DNA of 64,000 bases from Rhytidiadelphus loreus (GCA_947034895.1 OX344763.1:3164501-3228500), one strand, 5' to 3'. Shown: positions 23,801 through 34,052, counted from the stretch's first letter. Made by a program: numbers and translations. The notes: generated from the sequence alone by a model not told the origin.

Positions 23801-23884
23801 GACGCGGCTGACCAGGAGAAGATGGAAGATGTGAAGGGGACCTCCACAATATGGGACCAGAAATACTTGAAGCTTACACTTTAA
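17802..23884 (+). CDS. TNPA/Ptta-like protein joined to a degenerate FCP1-type HAD domain
   Basis: Exons joined with matching phases: 17802-17938 (starts MDDLSSRDFLMEEAEPEKSK), 18595-18824 (with RRSGRLRGL), 18861-18893 and 19145-20073, then about 20910 to 22680 and 23620-23884. Exon 4 ends with a Transposase_24/Ptta-like block (WDRLKQYWNTDAQKVKARKM). The next exon has a helical segment (ETWKNEVDVKVGQFLANS), an in-frame TAA at 21389-21391, three 26-residue repeats and the HAD domain. A Lys-rich short exon may lie at 22777-22857. The last exon (YRLGDEVFLINP ... to stop 23884) resembles the C-terminal region of TNPA-type proteins. The join 20073 to 20910 is not in phase as drawn, so an exon may be missing. 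Probable role: DNA-binding accessory transposition protein; the HAD part is extra cargo. Confidence 0.65.
21389..21391 (+). other. in-frame TAA within the TNPA-like/HAD gene
   Basis: The frame from 20933 to 22753 is continuous apart from this TAA (Leu-Glu-Lys-Ala-TAA-Val-Leu-Gln). It could be a nonsense mutation, lie in an unrecognised intron, or separate two proteins. Confidence 0.6.
21635..21868 (+). repeat. three tandem 78-bp repeats encoding 26 residues each
   Basis: Each unit encodes a variant of PVVKKSPxNTDEVDSA followed by a Gly/Lys-rich spacer. Length is exactly 3 x 78 bp and the frame is kept. It lies between the TNPA-like part and the HAD-like domain, apparently as a flexible linker. 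Confidence 0.85.
22010..22500 (+). other. degenerate FCP1-type HAD phosphatase domain
   Basis: Motif I (about 22031-22066) reads VIFNVHGTLLD, where active HAD phosphatases need Asp-x-Asp at the N and H positions. It is followed by VVFRPWVKSFLQRCFAFFSV and a WGSGS block, as in FCP1-like proteins (RPGV-x-EFL ... VGVWS). Motif IV (about 22403-22429) is LIVDSKPSR, keeping one Asp. Order and spacing fit the FCP1/NIF branch. Loss of both catalytic Asp suggests binding without catalysis. Confidence 0.65.
22881..23540 (+). other. intron-like region of the CACTA TNPA-like gene
   Basis: No ORF. Repeated AAGTCAT/GTCATTTTCAAGTC motifs like those in the subterminal regions occur at 22900-23040 and 23460-23530. 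Confidence 0.4.
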
Positions 23885-24956
23885 CGTGGGCTTGGTCAAT
23901 TAGATGGCATTGTTGGGACTCTTGTATGATGACTATGCTATTGTAAATATTGAAGCTCAACTGCAGTGAAGGCTTCTCCTACCTCAGGAACCGCCTTTCG
24001 TTTTGCCATGTTTGGAATGTAAATGGTAGCCTATGAATCCATTCTGATGTTGCCTCAGACATGTTAGACACTTAGACTGAATGACTGTCTTGTATGTTTC
24101 TTTGTGATTTCTAAGAGTGCGTCTTTGTATTGCCCTACCTTCTTCCTTCTTCCTTGATATAGCTTGATGAATCCTCTATAGTAAAAATATGTCCTCTGAA
24201 CCGAAACCAACACGCAAGAAGGACCCATCTCCCTAATGACTACATGGCCACTCACCCCCGCCCAACTTTCACTTCGCTACTGTAGCACAACTCCCGTAAG
24301 ACTTCGGTCCGACTTATGAATTACTTGTGAAGTGCATCCCACATTGCTTCTTGATATCAGAATTAGAACGCATGGATAACTTCACACAGCCATCAATACC
24401 GTCACAAAAATGACTGTTCCACATCTACAAAATGACTGGGCAGTCGTAGAAGATGACAGTCACCGTAAACCAAAACCCAACTCCATCATGACTCAAAAAT
24501 GACTCCGTATTTTAGTACCTCGGGGTGTACTCGACTTGAATTGCGACTGAAGAACGACTGTAAAATTTCGTGACGTGGATGTCCACGTCAACATCAATGT
24601 GACTTTATTATGACTTGTAAATGACTCCGGAATTTGCTGACGTGGACGTCCACCTCAGCAGTTGTGGGACTGCATCACAACTACAGAATGACTACAAAAT
24701 CGGTTGATATGTCCGTCCACGTCACGAGAATGTCAATGCAGTTGATCAGCTGCCCGACCCCTTAACAAAATTCCCATCAAACTTTCAAACCTTGTCATCC
24801 AATCTTCATCCAAGTCCACAGTAGATGGTGCTAATACAAATGGCGCAGTCATTAGCCGTGACTGGTCCACAATGACTCTAGGACCCCGAGTTGTTTTCCA
24901 GTCATTTTTGTCCGAAATGACTATTTTGCAGTCATATATCGCAGTCATATATTACA
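23885..24956. promoter_or_regulatory. CACTA right subterminal region
   Basis: 3' flank of the TNPA-like gene, then from about 24300 a dense run of AATGACT-type motifs, with a repeated GACGTGGA(C/T)GTCCAC palindrome-like segment near 24573-24592 and 24638-24655. No coding sequence seen. Confidence 0.55.
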
Positions 24957-24975
24957 CTGTTTTTTTGTAGTGAAA

Positions 24976-27175
24976 GGAATTGGTAAAAAAGGCTTCATCA
25001 ATTGTGAAGTTCATCAAGAAATACCAACATACTTTGGCGTTGTTTCGGAGATTTTCACCAAACAAAGTGTTGAGACTTCCAAGCAAAACACGTTTTGCCA
25101 CAAATTTCTTGATGATTGATCGTTTGGTAGACTGCAAGCAAGCAATGCACAACGTGACACTGGATGAGACATACATGACGTTCGAGTTGAGTTTGCAAAA
25201 CCGCAGAAATGGACATTTCATTATGGGCAAGGTCAAACTTGCAAGGCAAGATATCCGTTCAGAAGAGTTCTGGGTTCAGTGCGACAATTTCCTCCATATG
25301 GTAGAGCCCGTGCTGCTTTGTCTTTGTCATTGTGATGGAAAAGTCCTGGCAATGCCGAAAGCTTTAGTAATGATGACAGCCTTGAAGGAGCACATTTATT
25401 CTCTCAAGAATGCTCCATTTTTCCTTGATCCAGTGGTGGCAACACGATATGAGAAACAATTTGATGCTCGCTGGAAGTTGATGATTACTGACCTACACTA
25501 TGCGGGGGCACTACTAAATCCATACTTGAGTGACGTGGAGGCTATTCATAACAATGGCTACGCGAAGGGAGCTTTGAATCGAGTCATACGAAAACTGAGC
25601 GTACCATTGAACGTGTCAGTGGTGGAAGCAATGCAGGAGCTACCTCAATTTGAAGAGAAGACAGGTGCATTCGATCCTTTACATGAGGCTCCCGATATCA
25701 TTGAATGTCAATTATTGCCTCATCAATGGTGGAATCGTGTGGGGGGCAATGCTCTTCCAAAAATTGCAAAGCGAATTCTCGATTTGACGTGCTCTACATC
25801 TTCGTGTGAAAGGAATTGGAGCATGTATTCCTTTGTGCACAATAAAGTGCGAAACCGCTTGGCCACAACAAAGGCAGAGACATTGGTGTATATCTACGCG
25901 AACAACAAACTTGAACGTCAAAAACGTGGACACAACCCAGCCATTTTTTACAACCAGATGCTTGCAGATGGAGACGATGAGGACGAGCGTGATGGGCCTT
26001 TGTCTTCAGGGGAAGAAGACGACGTTGTTCCAAATTTTATGAGAGAACGCGAGAACCGCAGGGATGAAGAGGATCGGTTGCGCAACAATCCTTGGAATGC
26101 AATGGTTAGGCCGCCACATAGTCCTCCACGACCAATATACGGGAATACATTTGATTTTAGTGACGATGGGTATGTTTCTCCGGGAAATTCACCTGTACGC
26201 AGTCCACCGCAGAACGTCGTGCACAATATGGATGCAATTTCGCCGGCACATGCATCACTGAGGAGGGAAAGCACCCCCGACAACAACGACGAAGGCGTAC
26301 CTATTCCCATGGCACCCGTAGAGGAAGAAGCTAGATCTCCAATATCAACTAGTTCGCCTCCAAATATGGCCCGCAATTTAAGAAGCAGTGCACAAGTTCC
26401 AATGAGAAGCGAACATGAAGAAGAGGCCATCGAAGTCAATGAAGTTGTACACGAGGGAATACCAAATCCTGTTGTATTGAACGCATCTACCCTCGGAACA
26501 ACTGTTATTACAGATGATGATGATGATGATGTGCCATTGGCATATGTTATGAATCGAAGTCGGAATGTGCCGTTGAATCCAGAGACGACTACAAATGTGG
26601 CAACAGTGAGGAGGTCTATCCCAACCCTTCCAACAAGGCCACCGGTGCGTGGAGGTGCTCTACGGACGATTGATGAAGAGGTTCACGGCTCAGCTCCACA
26701 ACCCACTCAACTTTCATCCGTGTCTGGCCCTGGCGAATCATCATTAGGAATCCAGGGGCGCAATAGTAGAGGCCAGAAAAGGCGTATTAGGAGGGTTGAC
26801 GAGAGGGGACCTCGAAATCCTAAACGACCCACTCAAATTGTCCAACGGTGTACCATTGAAGCGGGATGTTCCACCCAGAATGTTGGACAATCAAGTAGAG
26901 GAGGGCGACACCCTGCATCCAACATGGATGGAACTACGGATGCGTTGAGGCTCACGAAACGACTTGTACAAACTGAAGGGTTCAGTGGTGTAGATACAGA
27001 AGTTCGAAATCTGAACTCAGAGGTAGAGCGTGAGGTACAAATCGAAGTAGTAACAAGGGAAGATGATGAAATTGAAAGCTCGGGCGACAACAGGAGCAAC
27101 GAAGAGTCTTACGAAGATACAGACCCTAATGCTGATGAGGTGCCGAGCGATTCCACATTCACGCCTGGTGACTAG
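24976..27175 (+). pseudogene. hAT transposase, C-terminal part (downstream of the CACTA insertion)
   Basis: Continues the frame interrupted at 12243. The first ~250 residues contain the hAT catalytic-core tail (SIVKFIKKYQHTLALFRRF; LPSKTRFATNFLMIDRL; TRYEKQFDARWKLMITDLHY). The dimerisation region follows at about residues 247-310 of this part (HQWWNRVGG, then CSTSSCERNWSMYSFVHNKV), a hallmark of hAT/Ac transposases. The final ~400 residues are an unusually long acidic, Pro/Ser-rich low-complexity tail with an Asp run (DDDDDDV) and no known domain. There is no ATG at the left edge, as expected for the second half of a split gene. Stop TAG at 27173-27175. Confidence 0.85.
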
Positions 27176-27699
27176 AGTACTAGAGAAGTAGACAATAATT
27201 ATAGTTATAGTTATAGTTATAATTATAGTTATAAGGTTTTAGCTTATATGTTAGGTAGCAAATCTTTGTAGTTCAAGCTTTGAGCCTTCATCCTAATGTG
27301 TAAGGATTTTGTAATGCTTCATCAAGCATATGAGCATATTAGAGTGAGGGACAGATTACCGGTTTTAAAATATATGTTGAGTTCTAATTGGTAGGCAGTT
27401 AGGTGATGATTGCAACGAGGTTATAAAAGTGCAATGCAAGTATGGCTACATTTGAAGTCCGCCTCAAAGCAATATCGATGACTAATTAATATAATCGTTG
27501 TTGACATTATTATTGTGGCCTTATATTGGGTGAATTTTTGGGATTAGAGAAGTTTGTCCAATTTACATTTCATGGGCTCTATTATTTGCACTTGTAAATT
27601 GTAAACCCCAATATAACGTAGCACCTAATTCTGCGCTTATAAAACACCTATGTGACGTGTTACTTCAAAGACTAAATATGCCAAACTGAAATCCTAAAC
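27176..27699. other. 3' flank of the hAT gene, short TTATAG repeat
   Basis: A (TTATAG)n-type microsatellite lies at about 27198-27233, just after the stop. The rest is AT-rich with no gene seen. Confidence 0.5.
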
Positions 27700-27965
27700 T
27701 GAACCTGCGGTCGCCCTGGAACACGTGGTCACTGTCTGCTGCTCCGACCTGCAGTCGCCCTGTAACCCGCAGTTGCCCCTACCTGTCGGACCCGCGGTCG
27801 CCCTCAATACCCGAAGCCGCGGTCGCCCCTTCACCTGAAGTCGCCCTAGCGCCCCAGACCCGCAGTCGCCCCTTCCCCCGTAGTCGCCTCAATTTTTCCA
27901 CCCGAGGTCGCCCAAGGTAGACCTGCACGCGCCCACACCCGCAGTCGCCCACGCTGGCTGTCCAC
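27700..27965. repeat. GC-rich motif array A5
   Basis: Degenerate CCCGCAGTCGCCC copies, C-rich form on the plus strand, with variants (CGCGGTCGCCC, CTGAAGTCGCCC). Together with A4 it brackets the hAT gene, and it also lies about 360 bp before the next ORF. Confidence 0.8.
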
Positions 27966-28323
27966 GTCAGTTCCGAAGCCCTGCCACGTAGGCAAAATCT
28001 ATTACCATGGGGTAAAATTTTTTACCCCTCCGCGACGCGATGTCAAGTAAACTCGACACTTCGTGACACGCGACGTCAGACGTCATACACGACGCCTAAA
28101 CCCAAAAATATGTCAGACAAGACAACCCTGTTTGGAGCAGATAGTAGGGAATTAGTATAGCATAGCATATCGTCATCATCATTGCCTCTTCACTCTTCCT
28201 TCGTCACAGCCACTTCATCCTCCTGAGTATCGCTGTCATTGGCTATAGGTAGCACCACCGCGGATTGCAGCGGTCTAGCAATCCTTCATACCAGGTAACG
28301 GGATTTGAGGCCTTGCCGACCGC

Positions 28324-28560
28324 ATGTGGATCTACGGTGGCGCCCCTACATCACCACCCTGGTCAACGAGATGGGATCTCTTCCATCTTTTCGCCTTCTT
28401 TGCCATCATAGTTAGCATTGGCATTCTCTTCCTCACATTTCGAGCTGCAGCCACGGGCAACAGACAACCTTTCCCAGCTAATCGGGACATCTTCCGCGAA
28501 CACCTACACCACCGCACCACGAACCAAAGACATCGAGTGGAGGCACAGGAATACCACTGA
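28324..28560 (+). CDS. small membrane-type ORF, 78 aa, unknown
   Basis: ATG at 28324. Residues about 20-41 (LFHLFAFFAIIVSIGILFL) form one hydrophobic, probably membrane-spanning segment, followed by a basic/His-rich tail. I do not recognise it. It directly precedes the next ORF and may be its 5' leader or a chance frame. Confidence 0.3.
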   Translation: MWIYGGAPTSPPWSTRWDLFHLFAFFAIIVSIGILFLTFRAAATGNRQPFPANRDIFREHLHHRTTNQRHRVEAQEYH

Positions 28561-28568
28561 CACCCTCA

Positions 28569-29255
28569 ATGGGAGTCATGCCAGGCCCTCGGAATCCAGC
28601 TTCCGAGTCCCAGCCTTCCTCCCCTTCATCAGCAGGTTCTCCAGGACCCTCTGAGCCTTCACCTCAGAGGACGATGGAAGGACCAACAAGGGGATTTTCA
28701 TCCCCAACACATTCTGGGCCTTCAGCTCAACCGAGCAATGCACTAGCCACGGAGGCCCTCACGGAACTCCTCACACAACCCAGCATTGACGATAGTCCTC
28801 ATCCAGTCGAAGAATCAACCACGCCCACAGAACCTGAAGTCAATTCACCAAAGGAAGAAGAAGAGATGGTGACACTTCAGGAAGCGGCATTTCTAGCACA
28901 TCTACAAGGCTCTCGAAGGCGGCCGCACGCGGAGGAGGTGGCACCTCAACCCCGCAACATCCGACCTCGCCTACCAAATGCGGCCAGGGAGGAGGATTCT
29001 TCCATCGTGGAGGACAGGGAACTACTCATCTACTTGCAATATCGTACGGATGAGAGTACGGGGGAGCATACCACCCTGGTTGGCAACTACTACACCATAG
29101 ATGATATGGGGGTCATCACCCGTCAATCGAATGGCGACCACCACGAATTCCGGGTGAAGGGGCCATTGCGAACCTTGACCCCAGACTTCAGGGCGATGCA
29201 CTCCATCAACTCCCTCATCCAGATCCTCACCTTCTTGGACTTATCTCGGGCTTAA
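28569..29255 (+). CDS. unknown 228-aa protein with Ser/Pro-rich N-terminus, followed by poly(A)
   Basis: ATG at 28569. Residues 1-110 are Pro/Ser/Thr/Glu-rich and look disordered. The C-terminal ~80 residues (ELLIYLQYRTDESTGEHTTL ... ITRQSNGDHHEFRVKG) look like a small folded domain that I cannot name. The stop is followed after about 24 bases by a run of 26 A, so the unit may be a retrotransposed copy or the 3' end of a retroelement. No introns are visible. Confidence 0.45.
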   Translation: MGVMPGPRNPASESQPSSPSSAGSPGPSEPSPQRTMEGPTRGFSSPTHSGPSAQPSNALATEALTELLTQPSIDDSPHPVEESTTPTEPEVNSPKEEEEMVTLQEAAFLAHLQGSRRRPHAEEVAPQPRNIRPRLPNAAREEDSSIVEDRELLIYLQYRTDESTGEHTTLVGNYYTIDDMGVITRQSNGDHHEFRVKGPLRTLTPDFRAMHSINSLIQILTFLDLSRA

Positions 29256-29279
29256 TCCCTTGTACTGTTGTACATAGCT

Positions 29280-29305
29280 AAAAAAAAAAAAAAAAAAAAA
29301 AAAAA
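29280..29305 (+). repeat. 26-A tract
   Basis: Uninterrupted run of 26 A, the longest homopolymer I see in the window, just downstream of the 28569-29255 ORF. Confidence 0.9.
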
Positions 29306-29897
29306 TGCTTTGTTTTATATAGGGGGCACTAGTTCAGGGCTGGCCAAGTATATATACCACCCCGACAAGACGACGGACATCTTCCGCCGCGGCAGCTTGG
29401 TGGCCTGTGACCGACAACTTCAATTCCGGCGGCGAGGGTTCGACCTTTGGGCCGTCGTTGGGGCGCCACCCCTGAGCTAGTGACAAGGCAAAGAACCACT
29501 ACCAACTACCACGACGGGAGACACTTTTGCAAGGGTCAAACCCCCCAAAAGGCAGGGTTGCTAGCATGTGAGCTTGTGAGCGTGAGCCTGTGAGCGGGGA
29601 ATTTTTTGCAAAGAAAAAACAAGTTTGGTACCTATGACTGTGGATTTAGAATATTTAAATTTCAGAAAATATAGAGTCATTATAATGGAATTTGAGGAAC
29701 TTGCAAATGTATGTGGACGATGTTTTAGGGTTTAGAGTAAATTGTGATTATTGTCAATAGTCATCTAGGTCACTAGGTGTAAAAAATTCAAATTCAAATA
29801 ACAAGCATCCAAGATATAGTCATAAAACACACAAATCCAAATCATAATAAAAATCCACACATAATAGTTCAACTCAAGAGATGTGAATCTCAAGAGT
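29306..29897. other. no clear gene; repeat fragment with GTGAGC motifs
   Basis: At 29563-29602 GCTAGCATGTGAGCTTGTGA continues as a GTGAGC-rich run. A related copy lies inverted at about 46917-46985. A GGTTCGACC motif near 29437 resembles an internal RNA polymerase III box, but I cannot complete a SINE or tRNA around it. Confidence 0.35.
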
Positions 29898-30550
29898 CTA
29901 AGTGGCAGTGGACGCTGTCGCAGAACCGTCAGTCGTAGATGATGATGACTCTGAAGTCTCTCTACCCTCACATGCACTACCATCTATAAAATCCCAAACA
30001 TTCAAAGCATACGTATCTTTACGGCGTTTTGGTTTAGAACAACCAAACTCTACAAATGCCGATGCCATCTGCTCGGCATAGACAGGAAGATGAAAAGGCT
30101 TCTCTGGACTCAAGAGAAGTCTTCGTGTCTTCATCAATCCACCTATTGATGTCAATCATTGAAGACTGCAAGTAGAAGTGAAACAATCTTAGATCACAAA
30201 ACGTCAAACATGCCATGGAAAAAAAAAATACAAAAAAGTTGCAAACTTACTTACTCAATGGTGTCTTCCGGGCGAACTTGCGAGCTACAATGGGCATACC
30301 GTCCGGATCTTCAAATTCCGGAACTGCCACTACTGGTTGTGTTGGCGCTACAACCGGGATAGACTTCTTCATGGGTTCAAGGATGGCTTTAAAAATGTCC
30401 CCATCTTCCTCTAACGCCACAATGTGACGCCCTGTACCACGACAAGCCGTAATAGATGCACTTGTCCAGATTGAATAACACCAAATAAATAAGTTGAATG
30501 ATGCATTTACAAATTTCAAATCAAATCCGTGGTTAGAGTATTCAATTTGC

Positions 30551-30580
30551 ACCTGTAGCTGCAGTGCAATCTAGCACTAC
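30551..30580 (-). other. methyltransferase motif I (S-adenosylmethionine pocket)
   Basis: VVLDCTAATG corresponds to VLDPFAGSG of N4/N6 DNA methylases. In that class motif I lies C-terminal to motif IV, the same order as here. The downstream acidic strand end is ALEEDGDIF. Confidence 0.6.
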
Positions 30581-31186
30581 ATCTCCTTCATCGGTTATGG
30601 CTTCAAGGAGGAGTTGAAAAAACCGGGGGTCTTTTTCGCAAGCCCCACACCATGGCTTAGGGCCATCCATCGCCAAGTCGCTTTCTTTGGTGAAGTTCAT
30701 TAAGATATCGTCACGTCCAATGTCAAGACCCGCACTCTTCATCATCTGTGTGTATTTGAAAGAGAAGTTGGATTTCCCTTTCGCACCCAAATCCTTCACA
30801 AAAAGGGTAATTGAAAACTTCTGCGTCTGCAAACATCTCCCCCCCCCAATGTAAGAATTGAATTACAGAATGAATGATAAACTAACATCATTTTGCTAAA
30901 AATTTGACATTATACTTACCGTGGTTGTGTTATCCAATGCCGAAGTCAAATGCAGGCGATTCATGCCCAACCACTCCTTCTTCTTTAACATTGGATAAAT
31001 CTCGCACAATCCTTTAATTGCGCTTTTGGAAGCCACAGAGAATGAGTGGATAATTATCAAACATCCATGGTCCTGTAGAGGCCTTTCCGCAAAAGCAAAT
31101 ACTGACTGCATAGCCTCGTACTCAATGTCTTCGTTCCATGCCGGAACCTCATTTTTTGGACTAGAAATCTCTGGAACAGGTAGATT

Positions 31187-31201
31187 CTCCGGACAATCAA
31201 A
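31187..31201 (-). other. methyltransferase motif IV position (degenerate, FDCPE)
   Basis: The strand before it (VDLIFF) and the block after it (GCLIIIHSF) fit the class. The catalytic tetrapeptide is DCPE rather than DPPY/SPPW. Confidence 0.55.
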
Positions 31202-31539
31202 GAAGATGAGATCCACCCCTGGCCTTCGATTAACTACACCTTCAAAAAATCGAGACTTCCCTGGTGATACCTACAATAAAGTCGCATTCACAAAAATCAG
31301 TTATGAATTCAAATGAATCTCATGTCATTCCACTCAAAATACATATTTACTAAAAAAAAAGGAAATTGTACCTTCTTCAAGAAATCCAAAACCTGTGCAT
31401 ACGAAGTTGGCTTAGGAGACCACATGTCATCCACAAGGTCATCAACAGAGATGTTAAGGATTAAATCCTCTGTGTCATCCCCCTCATCTTCAAGAAGGAC
31501 AAGAGCTTGGGTTCCATGAGTAATGACGTCCTCAGTCAA

Positions 31540-31572
31540 CTACGAGAGGGCCTTCCTCTTCACTCCGACCTA
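31540..31572 (-). other. two in-frame TAGs 10 codons apart (methyltransferase-like gene)
   Basis: The frame reads GTS-TAG-VGVKRKALS-TAG-LTEDVITHG. With Gln at both places the sequence is unremarkable protein, and the frame is open for over 170 codons before and about 55 after. Confidence 0.6.
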
Positions 31573-32274
31573 AGAAGTGCCTTGCATTTGCGAGACTTGA
31601 TCCACTGTAGAAGATGCTGGAATTGGGGCTTTAGGGTCCACCTTTTTCTTGCCTTTGGCCTTTACCTTCTCTTCCTTTTCCTTTTCCTTCTCCTGCTCCT
31701 TCTCTACCAACTTTGCGATTCTATCAGCTTCTTTTTTCTCCTTCGTGCTGAAGATAAGTTTCTCCCGAGCTTCCTTCTTTCTGTCATTGTGCTCCCTCCT
31801 GTTGATGGCCCTCCTCTTCTGTCTCTCACTGAGGCCTACGAACTCCTCAACGTCCAAGTCAATGGCACCAAGGCCGTCAAATGACTTCCTGTACTCTATT
31901 TCTGACGATGGCGTGAAGGTGATGTGGCATTCCAAATACCACCCTCCTCCACTGAGATGAGCTGTCGTGAATGTCCGAAGTTGATTCGTAGTATACATGC
32001 AATCCGCCGAACTACGATCAAGCCACGTAGACAAAAAAGGAGGAAGATCACTCTGGGAAATTGCACCTTTTGGAAGGAGCTCCAACTTGAAATATCTGAA
32101 GGTCAATGAGAAAAATCAATTACATACAAGTTCCAACCTCTAGTAGAAATAAATTAGTTTTGGTGCATAAAAAAACATGTCCCCAAAAAATGGTAATTAA
32201 ATAAAACAATAGAAATTCAATAAAGAATTTCACATGATGATTTAAAAAAATATGGATATCAGGAAAGAAACATT

Positions 32275-32396
32275 AAAACCACATGGTGTACCAAAAGTTG
32301 GGGGTCCAGGTGGTACCTCTAAGACCTTAGTCGGATCCGACTAAGGTCTTGCAGGTACCACTTGGACCCCCAACTTTTGGTACACCATGTGGTTTT
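32275..32396. repeat. hairpin element, copy 1 (122 bp)
   Basis: Near-perfect palindrome centred at 32335/32336: two 61-bp arms with three mismatches and no loop. The core is TAGTCGGATCCGACTA. Outer ends are AAAACCACATGG and its complement. It sits in an intron of the methyltransferase-like gene. Confidence 0.95.
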
Positions 32397-34037
32397 CACT
32401 TAGTTCCGAAGTGAACCCAAGGAAATAATACAATAAATAATTTATGAATAGGATTCCCAATAACATAGAAAGGTAAGTTGGAATAAAGAAAAATGAAATG
32501 GAACCCCATTTGGAAACAAAAATTGGAGGTGTACTTGGCATCTTCATCTTTCATTAGGTAATTGACTTATAGAAAGTTCAGAAAACAAACCGGAAAAGAA
32601 CTCTACAAACTGCTTGGCTAGAGCCTTCAAAATTCATGAAGGAATCACCCTTCTTGAAATAGTTTGCTCCTTTTAAATGCGCCATGAAACCCTGCTCCCA
32701 AATCTTCCTCCTCCATCCTTCCACGTAATCCACTAATTGCTCTGGGCATTGTGGAACAACCATGTTGATTGGGATGTTATCGTCTCTCACCACCCCTTCA
32801 AAGTACTCCATCGCTACATCTTCAATCTTCTCCAAAAAAACCCATAAATTAGCTTTCATCATCTACAAAGTCATGTGTATGTAAATGTGGTAAAGAAAAC
32901 GTTGTTTAAAAGAAATATGAATTCAAACAAAACTCTTTAAACTACCTTCAAAGTACTTACCCCAACCCACCATACGCATCTGTTCAAGAAAGGCCCAAGG
33001 AGTGTCTCCGAAACCGGCTTTGCCGGAAACTTCCGAGCCTCACGAGAGGGCAGAGATGCATTCCACCACTTCAAGAACTTTGTCTTGTGATGAGGAGTAG
33101 TGTGACAAGTAGCCACTAGCTGCAATTTCTCGAGTGTCATCTCGGGGGCTTCATTATTACTCCAGTGCCTCTCTACCTACAAAATTATAATAAATGTTTA
33201 TATTTAAAATAAAAAATGAAGATCAAAGTACAATGTTATTATAAGCCAAATGTATGAAAAACAATTTACCTCTTCTAGGAATTGGGGACCATTGACGGGA
33301 TTAGCCACTGCCACTAACTTCATCATCTTCATATACAATTTGTTTGCCTTCTCTTTAGCCCCCATTCTCATGGCATTTGCAATGCCGGGTTCGCTTCTCT
33401 CCTCCACCGGGGTCGTCTCAGTGTATTTTCGTCCCGCAGAATCCGCTGCAACTGAAATCTCTTGCTGCAATGAACAAGGTCTTATTAACAAAATTAAAAT
33501 AAAAAGAGAAAAAAATTCTCCACCCCTGAAAAAATAATAGTGAACACTAACATTTTTTCTAGAAAGAAAACTTTTACAATTAAAATCTTACCCGAAACAT
33601 GAAAGCTGTGAAAACATCAGCAGGCATTGAATACCAGGTTTTCCTAGTAATTGGTGCCATACACTTCTTCACCTCTGATGGCCTCAACATCTCCATGAAC
33701 TTGTGCAAGGGTAGAAGGCCGTACTTCTGCACCCTGTACAACATGTGAACCAAATTGGTCTTCACATGGGAGTCCTCAGTCGATCTGTATTTCCATGAAG
33801 CCAATTACAATTTGCTTTTCGAACATATCATAGATATGTAGTGTGAAGTAAAAAAAATCTACTAAAACATAGAAGTGGTTCATTTGTATGAAAATAGACC
33901 TACTTGTTTATGTCATGCATGACTTGCATGACCAGCTCCACTTTACCTTTGGTGTCAAGAACTATACAATCCACTGCCATGTGCCATACCTCCTCTGATT
34001 GATGGAGTCTAAGGATATGACTCATCCACGCTCTTAG

Positions 34038-34052
34038 ACGATGGTTTCCGTC
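34038..34052 (-). other. ParB-like motif (DGNHR)
   Basis: VCDGNHRLRAWMSHI matches the nucleotide/DNA-binding DG-x-HR motif of the ParB/Srx fold. Downstream helical sequence (MHDINKSTEDSHVKTNLVHM) fits the spacing of that fold. Confidence 0.6.

Larger units (their letters stand above)
12244..24972. mobile_element. complete CACTA (En/Spm-type) DNA transposon inserted in a hAT gene
   Basis: Both ends read CACTACAAAAAAACAG going inward, 16 bp identical as inverted repeats (12244-12259 and 24957-24972). Similarity continues loosely to a TATGACT motif about 30 bp inside. AAA precedes the left end (12241-12243) and AAA follows the right end (24973-24975), the 3-bp duplication typical of CACTA elements. 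Length 12,729 bp. It carries a TNP2-type transposase gene (-) and, divergently, a TNPA-like/HAD gene (+). Short motifs of the AAGTCATT / AATGACTT type are dense in both subterminal regions and in the introns. The intact ends, target duplication and open host frame suggest a fairly young insertion, although its own transposase gene is damaged. Confidence 0.95.

Noticed and set aside
29380..29480. A tRNA-derived SINE
   Set aside because: GGTTCGACC resembles an internal B box, but no proper A box at the right distance, no tail and no target duplication could be shown.
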